Below the pieces are notes generated by a model that saw nothing but the letters and a program-made list of their open reading frames with translations, was not told the origin of the DNA and did no database searches. Positions 1-10,032 of a DNA stretch of 64,000 nucleotides are shown here, piece by piece (within the stretch, counting starts at the first letter, position 1; the number at the start of each line of letters is the position of its first letter). A program made the position numbers and the translations under genes. Source of the stretch: Allium sativum (Eukaryota; Streptophyta; Magnoliopsida; Asparagales; Amaryllidaceae); contig CM060920.1 of assembly GCA_030737875.1 (NCBI GenBank), positions 477,616,861 to 477,680,860 on the forward strand, read 5' to 3'.

Positions 1-2071
1 CAGACATATACCATTCTGCTTGTCGAAACCCATAAGACAAAAGTTATATAAGGATAAAAATCCGCTTTCCACCTTCTTTGCAACAAGACCTCTTTCCTTG
101 GATTTGATTTCAAAAATCTATTTATCAATGTTTAACACAAAACTATCTTATGTGCTTTCCTTTGCATTTAAATTTTTTCTTTCAATTACCGTGCTTTTCT
201 TAATTCAATTAAAGTTATCATTTTGGTTTTAAAAATTTCATTTAAACCTTGGATTACAAATCTCTTTATGAAACTCTTGTCCCATCCTTGATCAAACTAT
301 AATGCCACCAAATCATTTCTTAACTGAATCTCCAATTACAATCATTGTTTTAATTATTATTAATTAAGTTAACGATTAACTTTATTATTAACTATATTAA
401 AAATAGTTAACTTTGCTATTAACTAAAAATAGTTAATTATCACTTTAAAAGCTTATTAAATAATAATTAACTTTATTAACACTAACCAATTCGATAATTA
501 CTTTAATTTTAGTTAATCGAAGATTAACTAATATTTAACACCCTTCGTTAAATTCAAATTAATTCCAAATATTGGTTTCAAAACCATTTTCCATAAATTC
601 AAATTTGAATTTATATTTTCATTTTATCCAATGATAAATAATTCACTTAATTTATACTCTCGTTTATATACAACTTCTTGTTTTCTCCATTTACATGTTT
701 TTAGTTTCAACCCTATTCGAAATTACATTTCTATTTTTGGAAATAAATTCCTCTTTTTAAAACTCAAATTTCATTATATATATTCAAAAATATTTAATGG
801 TTTTTAAATACCAATTCTAGGGCCAGTGATATTTAAACACAACAAGATCAATCACAGTTAATATATCAAAGCATAGGTCACAACTAATGCAAACAGAATA
901 ATATAAATGTTGAGGAATCCAGTTGGATCCCACCAACCTGTTTCCCTGTATCCACGGATGTTAATCAACATCAATAATATTATTTCACATCAATATGAAA
1001 TATCAGAACTAATAATCGATCACGATGTGATCATATCAACCATTTCAACCAATTTTATCAGCTATTCAACCAATCAACCATTGCATAGTATAAAATTACT
1101 ATAAATTAATTTAAAACTCGTTTATATAAGAATATAAACGAGGCAGAATTAGTGAGTTTACTCACCTTATTTGCAGTTGACGATTCCTCTTTTGTTTCGT
1201 TTCAAAATCAAACAAACATTTGATTTTTCTATGAAATTCCGGTAACTCCGCTCTACGCCACATTAGAGCCAATGTAGATCTCGTGGTTAGGATCCCAATA
1301 TGACCAGCTTCGTCTGGTTCTGTTCACGAATGACATAGAAATCGACGTTATAAGTTTTCAATATTTTTATACTGGTTTAATTATAATTATTTAAAATATT
1401 AACTAATTTTACCTTAATTATTATTTAAGCCCAAACACATGTAATTAGGCCCATAACCGAATCGTAATTACATTCACGACTTCCAGCTCTCCTACTTTAG
1501 AACCGCGAAGATTGTCTTTCCCAAAATCTCCTTGAAAGAATATTTCCTTGAAGTTTCTCTGTACTTATCTGACTATGGTTCCTCCTACACCTTTTTATTG
1601 ATCTCAATATGACTGGGGATGAAATAATTAACATCACGAAGAATAGGTCATTTCTGCAGAAATAAGATATTAAGTACAATACCTTCTTCGTCACTGATGA
1701 GGTAAAATCCCACTGTTCCTTCAATAATCATACCGTGAACGCCATTCCTGCATCTCGCTTGGACCCTTACACGCATGTTACACAGTACCCACATCTTTCA
1801 TTCATCTCACCTCTTCTACCCTGAAGCATTTTCTTCCATATTTCCTTAGCTTCCCATACAAAGTTCCATCTACCAAATGATTTATCTTCCCTTTTAACCT
1901 TGTTCTCGTTCAAAGAAAACAATCTACACTTCTCATTTTCAAAACCCATTTCCTGCATCCACACTCAATTAACACATTAACCATGGTTTAAACTCATACT
2001 AATTTCTCCTTCTTCCCGTTGGCAAAACTCAACACTACTTCTGCATAACACAACCCATCACCGATTGTTCC
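1..2071 (-). mobile_element. Element B left LTR, outer segment
   Basis: Collinear with 22651-23790, then 34484-35061, then 45589-45937 of the right LTR. It is uninterrupted at the points where D and E sit in the other copy: the D empty site is at 1130-1141 (ATATAAACGAGG) and the E empty site at 1714-1722 (CTGTTCCTT). AT-rich, with many TTAATTAA-like tracts at 355-530. Short open frames here, for example 907-1104, recur in the other LTR copy but match no protein I know. Confidence 0.9.
2067..2071. repeat. Target-site duplication of element A, left copy (GTTCC)
   Basis: GTTCC directly precedes the A LTR and recurs at 16868-16872. The undisturbed site is at about 45931-45950 in B's right LTR (CGATTGTTCCTCACAAC). 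Confidence 0.95.
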
Positions 2072-2432
2072 TGTAAGGACCCGTTACTTCCCCGTGAAGG
2101 AAAGAGCAGATACTTTGAGAACAACACACAAATGAACGCAGACGGAAGAACATTTCATTGTTATTACAACAATTCCATCAGGTACAAGAATATACAGAGT
2201 ATAATTGAATAAATTACATTCGATAAATATCAGAGATTACAATAAATTACATAGCAACGGAAAATAATACAAAGCATAACTGAAGGTGATATACGGATAC
2301 AGAGCTTTCCGGATATCATTCCAGCTGTAAACTAGGATCCTGTGAATATAAATCTGCAAAACCAAAACTACTAGCTGCCCGTGCGGAAAATAGGGGCACC
2401 CAGAGTTTAGGTTAAAACAATAAACTCCAGGT

Positions 2433-2446
2433 CAGTCATGTGACTG
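2433..2446 (-). other. Conserved U5-side hairpin CAGTCA/TGACTG (A, left LTR)
   Basis: Arms CAGTCA and TGACTG pair perfectly around TG. Copies: 10395-10408 (A right), 20562-20575 (B), 24169-24182 and 31224-31237 (D), 35446-35460 and 43176-43190 (E), 50533-50546 and 57924-57937 (C). D uses CAGAC/GTCTG, a compensatory change. The sequence is followed by GGTGTGAG or a similar string in A, B and C. Confidence 0.7.
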
Positions 2447-4146
2447 GTGTGAGAACTAAAACAGTTATTTAAAACTTTACTTTAAAAGAGAGTAATTCAA
2501 GGGACCACGCCGTATAACACGGAACGGGTTTCCTCCCAAGAATACCAGTGCATAGAATAAACAACGCAATGCTTTTTGAAAAATGAAGCTATTATAAGAC
2601 CCAGGTCCCATCACATAATGCAACGCAAGACGGAGGATAGGGTTTTCCCTTATAATAGCCAAACATGCTTGGTACGTTTAAAACAAATCATTTGATACTA
2701 TAATAAGTGTATAGTGTCAAAACAATTTCAATCATAAATACAAATCATTGACGGCATGAGTGCCCCATCCCACTATGTCTCCATACTAGGCTCTACAAAT
2801 AAAGCCGAAATACACGTATTGGAAATTGGATTTCCGTCATGAGTCGAGGCAAGGGGCAAGATCCTCTCCGCGCTCGAGACACTCTAGCAAATGCCTCAGG
2901 GCTACGCACTCTGGGCAACCCTGGATGCGGCTGGGCCGGTCCTCACTTACGTTAGAGGATTAATTATGCCTGAACACACGTTTCCCGGTCCTTACAGACC
3001 TATAATCGAGGCGCCTCATTCCAACAACCACAAAGGTGAAAAGTATATAAATGTCAGGGCTGGTAAGTCACTGACACCACCAAAGCTAGAAAGAAACGTC
3101 GTGCTCTCCCAGCGGTCCGTATCCCGTTTTTAACTCATACCGAGGTGTGAGGCTCGCGAATTCATGTTATACACAAAGCTGCCACGTAGGCGTGCTTTGA
3201 TCATCAACCACAAGACTTTGCTTTTCAACAGAAGCCTTGATCATTGCAACTCAGTATGCCACACAGGCAATTCATGCTATGCGATTGATATCTATCGATA
3301 TATAACCTCTAAGCTCGTACGTCTCAGAGAAGGGCGTTAAGCAAGAGAATAAATTCTCCGCCGCCAAACAGATATATATTTAACAGAAATCAATCAACAC
3401 AGAATAAAATCTAATGTTAGACACACAATCCATTTACAAGTCCGTTCTGGGTCTGAACGAAACTGGAGGCACTTTCCACGCATATCCATCCATCTCCAGG
3501 TACGTCTGGACGACCACCAACTATTTCCATCCTCTTGGGTGTACTGCCCAATCAGGATCGTCAGTAATTATCCAAACGATGTGGAGACTTCCGGTCTTCG
3601 ACCACCGTCTTCATCTTCGACTTATCGTCGAATCGGTTATTCATAATGGGTATAAACCCGGCCTTTCCGAACAACCCGCGTATATTTAAAACAAATGTTA
3701 CACAAACTCAACATACGCCTCATTCCAATTCAGAATATTCTTCTATTCACAAAATCACATTTTTAGGGAAAGGTTCCCATTAATTTTATCTAAGATAAAT
3801 TCTTTCAAATTTATCCTTTAATCTTCCTTTGGATGTCATTTCAAACCAGATTATGGTTTTCTAAACTAGTCGAGATTAGCGAACCACACCGAAGTAATTA
3901 TTTATTTTATTTCCCCATCCCAAACTATTCATCCCATGAAGCAAAACTGGTAATACTCCATATCTAATACTATGGTGTTATCGGTAAGATTAATTACCAT
4001 TACACGTTCAAATCTAATTAAAGATTTAACTATCGCTTTGGGGCAAAACTGGCGATACCCCATTCTCGCTCATTTCTAAATTGGATAATTTAGATTATAG
4101 ATTTGCATTTCAATCTAATTGCAGATTCGTTAAAACTCCTTTTACT

Positions 4147-4260
4147 GGGTTAAAGAACTAGTGTTATTTAAAACACAGTTCACGACAAACCCAAATCACA
4201 TTCTATTTATCATCGGGTTAAAGAACTAGTGTTGTTTAAAACACAGTTCACGATAAACCC
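4147..4260 (-). repeat. Two tandem three-segment hairpins (A, left LTR)
   Basis: Units 4147-4192 and 4215-4260. Each folds as GGGTT...AACCC, then GAAC...GTTC, then GTGTT...AACAC around a short AT loop. Right LTR copies: 12109-12154 (outer pair weakened, GGATT) and 12177-12222. Element C has three related units per LTR. Confidence 0.65.
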
Positions 4261-4762
4261 ACAAATCAATTCTAGTTCAATTCAAATCAAATATATTAGG
4301 AATTCCGATTATTTAAAACCCCTTTTTAAATCTAATTTATTTATTTAAAAATAAAATCCCGGGTTTTAAATTGAGTCCAAACTAGTTCATTTCGATAAAA
4401 ATCTATTTTTATCTTTTCAAATATGGAGTTTTTCACCCCAATTTTCCTCAAATCATTTCTTATGATTTTACACAAATTATTACTATTTTTAATAATTTTA
4501 TCAAGGCCCGTACAGTCGATTTCCAACAATGGCCATCGAACTGCACTTATAGCGATCTTTTTCAAACTTGATTTGGACGTATCTCCAGATCCAACCGTTA
4601 GATTTTGAATCTCTAATATTCGTTAGAAAGCTCTTTTCGATACGAACCCAACGGTTCCGGTTTTAGGAGAATCCGACGGTCGGATCTCTCGTAATATCTG
4701 TTTGAAATAAATGGTCGAAATTCACGAACTGCCGCGGCGCGGCGCGTTCTATTCAGGCCATT

Positions 4763-4807
4763 ATATTATATATATATAATATATATAATATATATATATT
4801 ATATATT
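4763..4807. repeat. TA-rich simple repeat (A, left LTR)
   Basis: Nearly pure alternating TA tract. It is shorter in the right LTR (about 12724-12752), so its length changed after insertion. It directly follows the GC-rich palindrome-like CCGCGGCGCGGCGCG at 4731-4745. Confidence 0.9.
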
Positions 4808-5088
4808 TCATCGATTTCTATTTAAAACGAATTTTATAAATGGTTTTGAATTCGTTTCAAAAACATTTTCAACTTCCCTCTCAATTCAAATCAAAATTGA
4901 ATCTTTCCTTATAATTTCGTTTTAAAATTCATTTCTATTCAATTCAAATTTCAATTCAATTTGAATTCATTTCAATTCGTTTTAAATTCAATTCGAATTC
5001 GTTTTCAATTCGATTCAATTCAAAGTGGTTTTCTATTCGATTCAATTCAAATTGTTTTTCTATTCGATTCAAATCAAATTGGTTATAT

Positions 5089-5590
5089 ATTCAATTCATT
5101 TCGAAATCGTTTTATATTCAATTCATTTCGAAATCGTTTTATATTCAATTCATTTTGAAATCGTTTTATATTCAATTCATTTCGAAATTGTTTTATATTC
5201 AATTCATTTCGAAATCGTTTTATATTCAATTCATTTCGAAATCGTTTTATATTCAATTCGAAATCGTTTTATATTCAATTCATTTAGAAATCGTTTCAAA
5301 ATATTCGATTCATTTCGAAATCGTTTTATATTCAATTCATTTCGAAATCGTTTTATATTCAATTCATTTCGAAATCGTTTTATATTCAATTCATTTCGAA
5401 ATCGTTTTATATTCAATTCATTTCGAAATCGTTTTATATTCAATTCATTTCGAAATCGTTTTATATTCAATTCATTTCGAAATCGTTTCAAAATATTCGA
5501 TTTCGAAATCGTTTTATATTCAATTCATTTCGAAATCGTTTTATATTCAATTCATTTCGAAATCGTTTCAAAATATTCGATTTCGAAATC
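5089..5590. repeat. 27-bp minisatellite, about 18 units (A, left LTR)
   Basis: The unit holds TTCAATTCATTTCGAAATCG followed by TTTTATA, with variants in which TTTCAAAAT replaces the tail. The period is divisible by three and has no stop in several frames, so it yields long spurious open frames on both strands with the repeating motifs FRNRFIFNS, EIVLYSIHF and FRNELNIKR. The array has about 18 units here and about 15 in the right LTR. Confidence 0.95.
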
Positions 5591-6733
5591 ACTTTTCAAT
5601 ATTCATTTTAAAATGAATAAAATCGATATAAATATCGTTCACGTCAAAATGGCGTTAATCTAATCAACACGACTTCATATATTCCTTCATTCTATTCAAC
5701 AAATGAATATTTATTTTTGTCAACACACGACTAATCTCAACGAATGAGTACTGTCCACGTGTGACTATTTTTGTTAAATTATTTCGTTCAACACATGACT
5801 AATCTCAACGGATGAGTACAGTCAACACATGAACCTTTACTTTATAATATTCTTTATCTTCTAAATTGGAATGAGGCCCAATCAATCACCATACAATGTC
5901 AATTATATGGATTTTCATACAACACATGTATATAATAGCATTGAAAAATAATCAACCATCAACCAAAGTGCACTACACTGTATAAGCATCAAATACAGAT
6001 ATTCAACGCTTATAACAGTCTGTCAATCAATCGATCGACATATTTAATCAATCAGGGTAAGTGAACTTCAAATTTCATCCCAACACCCATGTGTGGTTTC
6101 AAACAATCAAACACAGATTTTATTTGTGCAGTTGGGCGATGTGTAAAATTTATCGACCCAATCAATATCAGTCAAATCAGTGTATATAAACAAATCGGCC
6201 GATTTGTTTATAAATATTTATTTATTCACATTCACGCTAAAAATTATATTTTTAACGATAAAATATTTTATTTTATATGAAAATATTATATTCAGTTCAT
6301 TCTTTAAATAAAATGATATTTTTATTTTTCTAACTTATTTTAGAAAATTTCGGCGGCATAACGGCACGATACTAGAAACGGGACAAGGCCTAGCCTTATC
6401 CCCGGTCTAGTGAAGGCCCACGCCATTCACACATCAATCAAATCCATTCATTTCACCAAACAATTCAATTTCCAATCAAATCATCTAACTAATCTATGCA
6501 ACCATACAGTTAAACAAACAAGTCATCCATGGTTTGTGGATGACGGGTGTCGAGTGCTACTAAACACCGTCTGCATCCTAGTATATATATATATATATAA
6601 AATTAGAGAAAGAAATTAAAAGGTGAGAAATTCTCACCAAACAGCTATCCAATCATCTTGACTCTTCATTTATAGAAGTCTTCATCGTTCTCGCCTTTTT
6701 ATCACCTTCGTTGCCCGTATTCCCTACATATGT

Positions 6734-6890
6734 AAAAAATCGAATTTTTACTTCGCTATTCAATATATAAAAATCGAATTTTTACTTTGCTATTCAATAT
6801 ATAAAAATCGAATTTTTACTTTGCTATTCAATATATAAAAATCGAATTTTTACTTTGCTATTCAATATATAAAAATCGAATTTTTATACC
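6734..6890. repeat. 34-bp tandem repeat, five units (A, left LTR)
   Basis: The core AAAAATCGAATTTTTA recurs every 34 bp, joined by CTTTGCTATTC and AATATAT. The core is nearly self-complementary. The right LTR copy is at 14598-14754 with the same unit number. Confidence 0.9.
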
Positions 6891-6972
6891 GCTACTATAT
6901 AGATAAAAATTATATTTTCACAACGATGTTCATATAGTAAAGATTATATTTTTATCACGCTATTCTTCATAT

Positions 6973-7086
6973 AAAGATTTCGCCTTTTCAAAAATAAATA
7001 TTTCGCCTTTTCAAATATAAAGATTTCGCCTTTTCATATATAAAGATTTCGCCTTTTCATATATAAAGATTTCGCCCTTTCATATA
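6973..7086. repeat. 23-bp tandem repeat, about five units (A, left LTR)
   Basis: The unit contains AAAGATTTCGCCTTTTCATA. The right LTR copy is at 14838-14948. One unit in the right copy reads TTTCACC instead of TTTCGCC, a CpG loss. Confidence 0.85.
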
Positions 7087-7205
7087 TATCATTATTAAAA
7101 TCACATTTTTATTTTGCTACACATATAAAGATGCTATTTTTAATATTCCTATCATGTAAAAATTATATTTTTAATTCTCTACATAAACAAAAATCATATT
7201 TTTAT

Positions 7206-7391
7206 CCTTCTACTATATGAAAGATTATATTTTTAATACTTTAAAAATATGGAAATCATATTTTTATTACTTTAAAAATATAAAAATCATATCTTTATCC
7301 TTCTACTATATGAAAGATTATATTTTTAATACTTTAAAAATATGGAAATCATATTTTTATTACTTTAAAAATATAAAAATCATATCTTTAT
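7206..7391. repeat. 93-bp tandem duplication (A, left LTR)
   Basis: Two adjacent units start CCTTCTACTATATGAAAG at 7206 and 7299. Because 93 is divisible by three, a 76-codon open frame runs through both. It is a repeat artefact, not a gene. Right LTR copy: 15071-15256. Confidence 0.9.
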
Positions 7392-7779
7392 CGAATCAAA
7401 AGCTATTTCATAGTATGATTATTTTACTAATAACATACATAAGTTAAAAATCACATTTTTAACTTGTTATTTTCTATGTGAAAATTATATTTCTACAACG
7501 CTGCTTCTATTTTAAAAACAATATAAAATTTATTTTGTAAACAATGCTCTTTCAATTCTAAAACAAGGTATAATTTTATTTCTAAAACAAGAATTGATTT
7601 TTATTTCTAAAACAAGAATTGATTTTTATCAATGGATTATATAATAAAAAAACTGATAAAACAAATGATATTATGTTTAAATAGAGAAAATCACCTTCCT
7701 CGTCACGTTCTGAAACAACCGAAACCCAATTCCAGTTTTAGGGTTCAAATTCGCAACCACTTCGAAGCTTCGGATGACG

Positions 7780-7960
7780 ATCAGACCCACCCACCACGTT
7801 CGCCCCCTCGGCCTCTCCCTCCGGCCGGCGGCGCAGTGAACTCGCCCCCCTATTATCTCCATAAATGGCATGCGCATGGCTGACAGTTGGGGCTCGAGAT
7901 CGGTCACCTGGAGACGTAGTAGTCCATCTCGACCGTTCAAATTGTTGAGCACCATTAGCT
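7780..7960. other. GC-rich island in an AT-rich LTR (A, left copy)
   Basis: A CpG-rich stretch (CCGGCCGGCGGCGCAG and neighbours) lies downstream of the presumed minus-strand promoter. The right LTR copy, about 15655-15830, has single-base indels that break any frame, so it is not coding. C has an unrelated-looking GC island at the matching place (55280-55540). Confidence 0.7.
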
Positions 7961-8066
7961 CGACATTTTTCCTCCTAGAAGCGGGTCTAAATACGGCAAG
8001 GTGAGGGAGATCGACTGAGTGGATTTTGGGAGCACGAGGGCCATCATTTTAGAATATGACGGCGGC

Positions 8067-8112
8067 TAGGGTTTATGAGGGCTAAGCTCCTGAAAATTAA
8101 TATATATAATAT
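8067..8112 (-). promoter_or_regulatory. Presumed U3 promoter: TATA-like tract and telo-box (A, left LTR)
   Basis: On the minus strand an AT tract with TATTATATATATTAA (about 8097-8112) is followed downstream by AAACCCTA (complement of 8067-8074), a plant telo-box. It lies about 0.9 kb from the LTR's 5' end. The copy in the right LTR is at 15930-15976. The start site is inferred, not shown. Confidence 0.45.
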
Positions 8113-9004
8113 TTATTTTAATGTTATTTAATTCCCTTTATTTTTGTATTACGTTTGAACCCCGAATGAATCCTAACGACTGCCGCCCCTAGCCAAATAC
8201 CCCCATTTTGAACACAATGGAATATGTTTCGTAGGCTGTTTCGATCGTTTGAATCAGTTTCCGTCAAAATCTACATATAACTCTATATATTGAATTTGAA
8301 CGCGCATTTCAATTTATCGGGGTCACATACTAACTAGAAAAATTCCCGAAAAATATTTTCTAGCTTCGTATTAACGATACGGTCCTAACAAAACTAGTTT
8401 CGTCGAATTCTGAGACCGTTGGAAAAATGGTCATTTTCCAGTCGATTAAAATCAACTAAAACTGGTCAAACACGTTTTCCTTTGCCACGCTCACATATTG
8501 ATTCGAAAAATTATGAAATTTGTAATTTAGCAATAATTTGACATCACGGATCCAACAAAAGTGGTTTCGTCGAAATCCGAGATTGTTTGCAAAATTCCCA
8601 TTTTTAAGGGCCTGAATTCCATAGCGACTATTCAGAATTTTCAACTGGACATATTTTTTGATTCCCGCTATGAAATTTCGATTTTTCGGATTCGTTGGAA
8701 AGATACTATCAATTAGATCCTATTATTTTTGGTTTCACTAAAATCCGGTTTGTTTTGCACCCGGTACATTCAATTGAAGTTTGAAATCGAATTATCGAAC
8801 TACCGCGCCACTTTCAATTCTATTTATAATTATATATAATTATTTATATTCTAACGATGACGTATATAATATATACGTTCTAATTATATTCAAAATAAAT
8901 TTCTCGTCGTTTTTATTTAAAATAATCTATTTTAAATATTCGAAATTCGCTAAAATTGCAAAAACAAAAATTTTAAACTGGTTCAGAATTTCCGGGTTGT
9001 TACA

Positions 9005-9017
9005 ATCTCCCCCACTT
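9005..9017 (-). promoter_or_regulatory. Polypurine tract of A
   Basis: The minus strand reads AAGTGGGGGAGAT directly before the left LTR. It is preceded by the conserved CGGGGACGAAAAG-type motif that all five elements share in some form. This primes plus-strand DNA synthesis in LTR elements. Confidence 0.85.
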
Positions 9018-9139
9018 AAAACTTTTCGTCCCCGAAAAGGAACAAAGTCGAAAGTGGTTTGATTAATCAACTCTATGTTCGATCTGGCTTCCATTCTCCA
9101 ACTTTTCAGTTTCTGAGAATTTTCAAATTTTCAAAAATT

Positions 9140-9346
9140 TGGCTAACACCCTAAATTTTCGAAAAATTTCGCCATAACCTCCCCTGCACCGGGAGCCACG
9201 GGAAAATCCCGAAATTGCCATATAGGCCTTCTGATCTCAAAAAGAAAAAGAAAAAGCCAAGCGGCTAGCCAATAGGCTCATAAAATCATCATCACCCAAA
9301 CAAAACAGTAAATTATGTAGTAAACATGTACCTATTTGTCGGGCAA
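9140..9346 (-). other. Conserved non-coding block of internal domain (A)
   Basis: Shared with B (18681-18870) and C (56622-56870) in the same order: the near-palindrome AAATTTTCGAAAAATTT, then GCCAAGCGGC, then GGCTCATAAA, then GTAAACATGTACCT and a TTTGTCGGGCA-like end. No frame is kept across the three copies, so selection or descent is at the nucleic-acid level. Confidence 0.75.
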
Positions 9347-9667
9347 ACAAATTTTATTCTTCGGCTCTAGCCTCCTTGCTATGACCTGTTCAATGTAAAT
9401 ATTTGTATATGCAAGCAATTTTCGATACAATTTAATATTTGGTTCAATTAGGCATAATGGTTCAAAATGATTAAACAAATAAACAATCAACACAAACATC
9501 AATCAATTAGTGGATTAACGTTTCAAATTCATAATTTTGATATATATACAGAAAATCATGTTTTTGATGCCAATTCACAACAATAAATCTAGCTACATTA
9601 GTTTTGGTTCTCACACCAGTCTAATGGAAATATATAGAAAATCACACCTTCGAAAATCGAACATAAA

Positions 9668-9696
9668 TACTGATGATGTCATGACAATCATCAGTA
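9668..9696 (-). other. Palindromic-loop hairpin, dimerisation-site-like (A)
   Basis: Perfect 10-bp stem TACTGATGAT / ATCATCAGTA with a 9-nt loop that contains the 8-nt palindrome GTCATGAC. It lies about 325 nt downstream of the primer site in element orientation, where retroviral leaders carry dimerisation signals. Homologous hairpins lie in B (19469-19495) and C (57180-57208). Confidence 0.6.
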
Positions 9697-9753
9697 CCAT
9701 CTCCGGGCGACTAGAATGTGATTCCATATCTATCCAGTATATTAAAACTTCGA

Positions 9754-9776
9754 ATATACGTTCATGACGCGTATAT
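9754..9776 (-). other. Second palindromic-loop hairpin (A)
   Basis: Stem ATATACG / CGTATAT (7 bp) with a 9-nt loop containing TCATGA. The C copy is at 57267-57289. B has a stem at 19908-19934 with TGTACA in the loop, at a similar place. Confidence 0.5.
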
Positions 9777-9901
9777 GCAAAATCTTCATATAGTGGATTG
9801 TCCATATTCAAAATAAATAAATAATCAAATACGTATAAAATGGTTTAAATTTTCAAAACAAAATTGTTTTCATTTGAAAAATATACTCTTCACACTCGTT
9901 C

Positions 9902-9960
9902 TAGGATACTACTGATCCTATCTCTAACGAGTCATTCTAATTGGATATTACTAATCCAAT
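9902..9960 (-). other. Twin 7-nt-loop hairpins near primer site (A)
   Basis: Hairpin 1 is TAGGAT/ATCCTA at 9902-9920 (loop ACTACTG). Hairpin 2 is ATTGGAT/ATCCAAT at 9940-9960 (loop ATTACTA). The stems differ, while the loops share the pattern AYTACTR. B carries the same pair at 20039-20053 and 20082-20100 with different stems. Confidence 0.6.
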
Positions 9961-10020
9961 ATCTGATGAATTCTTTCATATGGTTCTAATGTGTCTTGTT
10001 CTCGAGCTCTGTAAACCAAA

Positions 10021-10032
10021 GCTCTGATACCA
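10021..10032 (-). promoter_or_regulatory. Primer-binding site of A (initiator Met tRNA)
   Basis: The plus strand GCTCTGATACCA is the complement of TGGTATCAGAGC, the standard plant initiator-Met-tRNA primer site. It sits one base from the right LTR, which sets the element on the minus strand. Confidence 0.95.

Larger units (their letters stand above)
2072..9004 (-). mobile_element. Element A LTR, left copy (3' LTR in element orientation)
   Basis: 6933 bp. In order along the plus strand it holds: the U5-side hairpin (2433-2446), a block also found in C, two three-segment hairpins (4147-4260), a TA run (4763-4807), the 27-bp minisatellite (5089-5590), further tandem repeats (6734-7391), a GC-rich island (7780-7960) and a minus-strand promoter region (8067-8112). 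The element's own U3 is the right end. Confidence 0.95.

Noticed and set aside
4731..4745. GC palindrome CCGCGGCGCGGCGCG as a possible origin or insulator
   Set aside because: Short, and C has only a weakened version (GCGACGCATCGCG); no other support.
5089..5590. Evenly spaced repeats suggestive of a CRISPR array
   Set aside because: No spacers: units are directly adjacent, in an LTR, in a plant genome.
5025..5663. 212-codon open frame on the plus strand and matching frames on the minus strand
   Set aside because: Translation of the 27-bp minisatellite in several frames; the same happens in the right LTR with a different unit number.
7632..7955. Open frames on both strands over the GC-rich island of A
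   Set aside because: The right LTR copy has indels that change the frame, and no known domain is seen.
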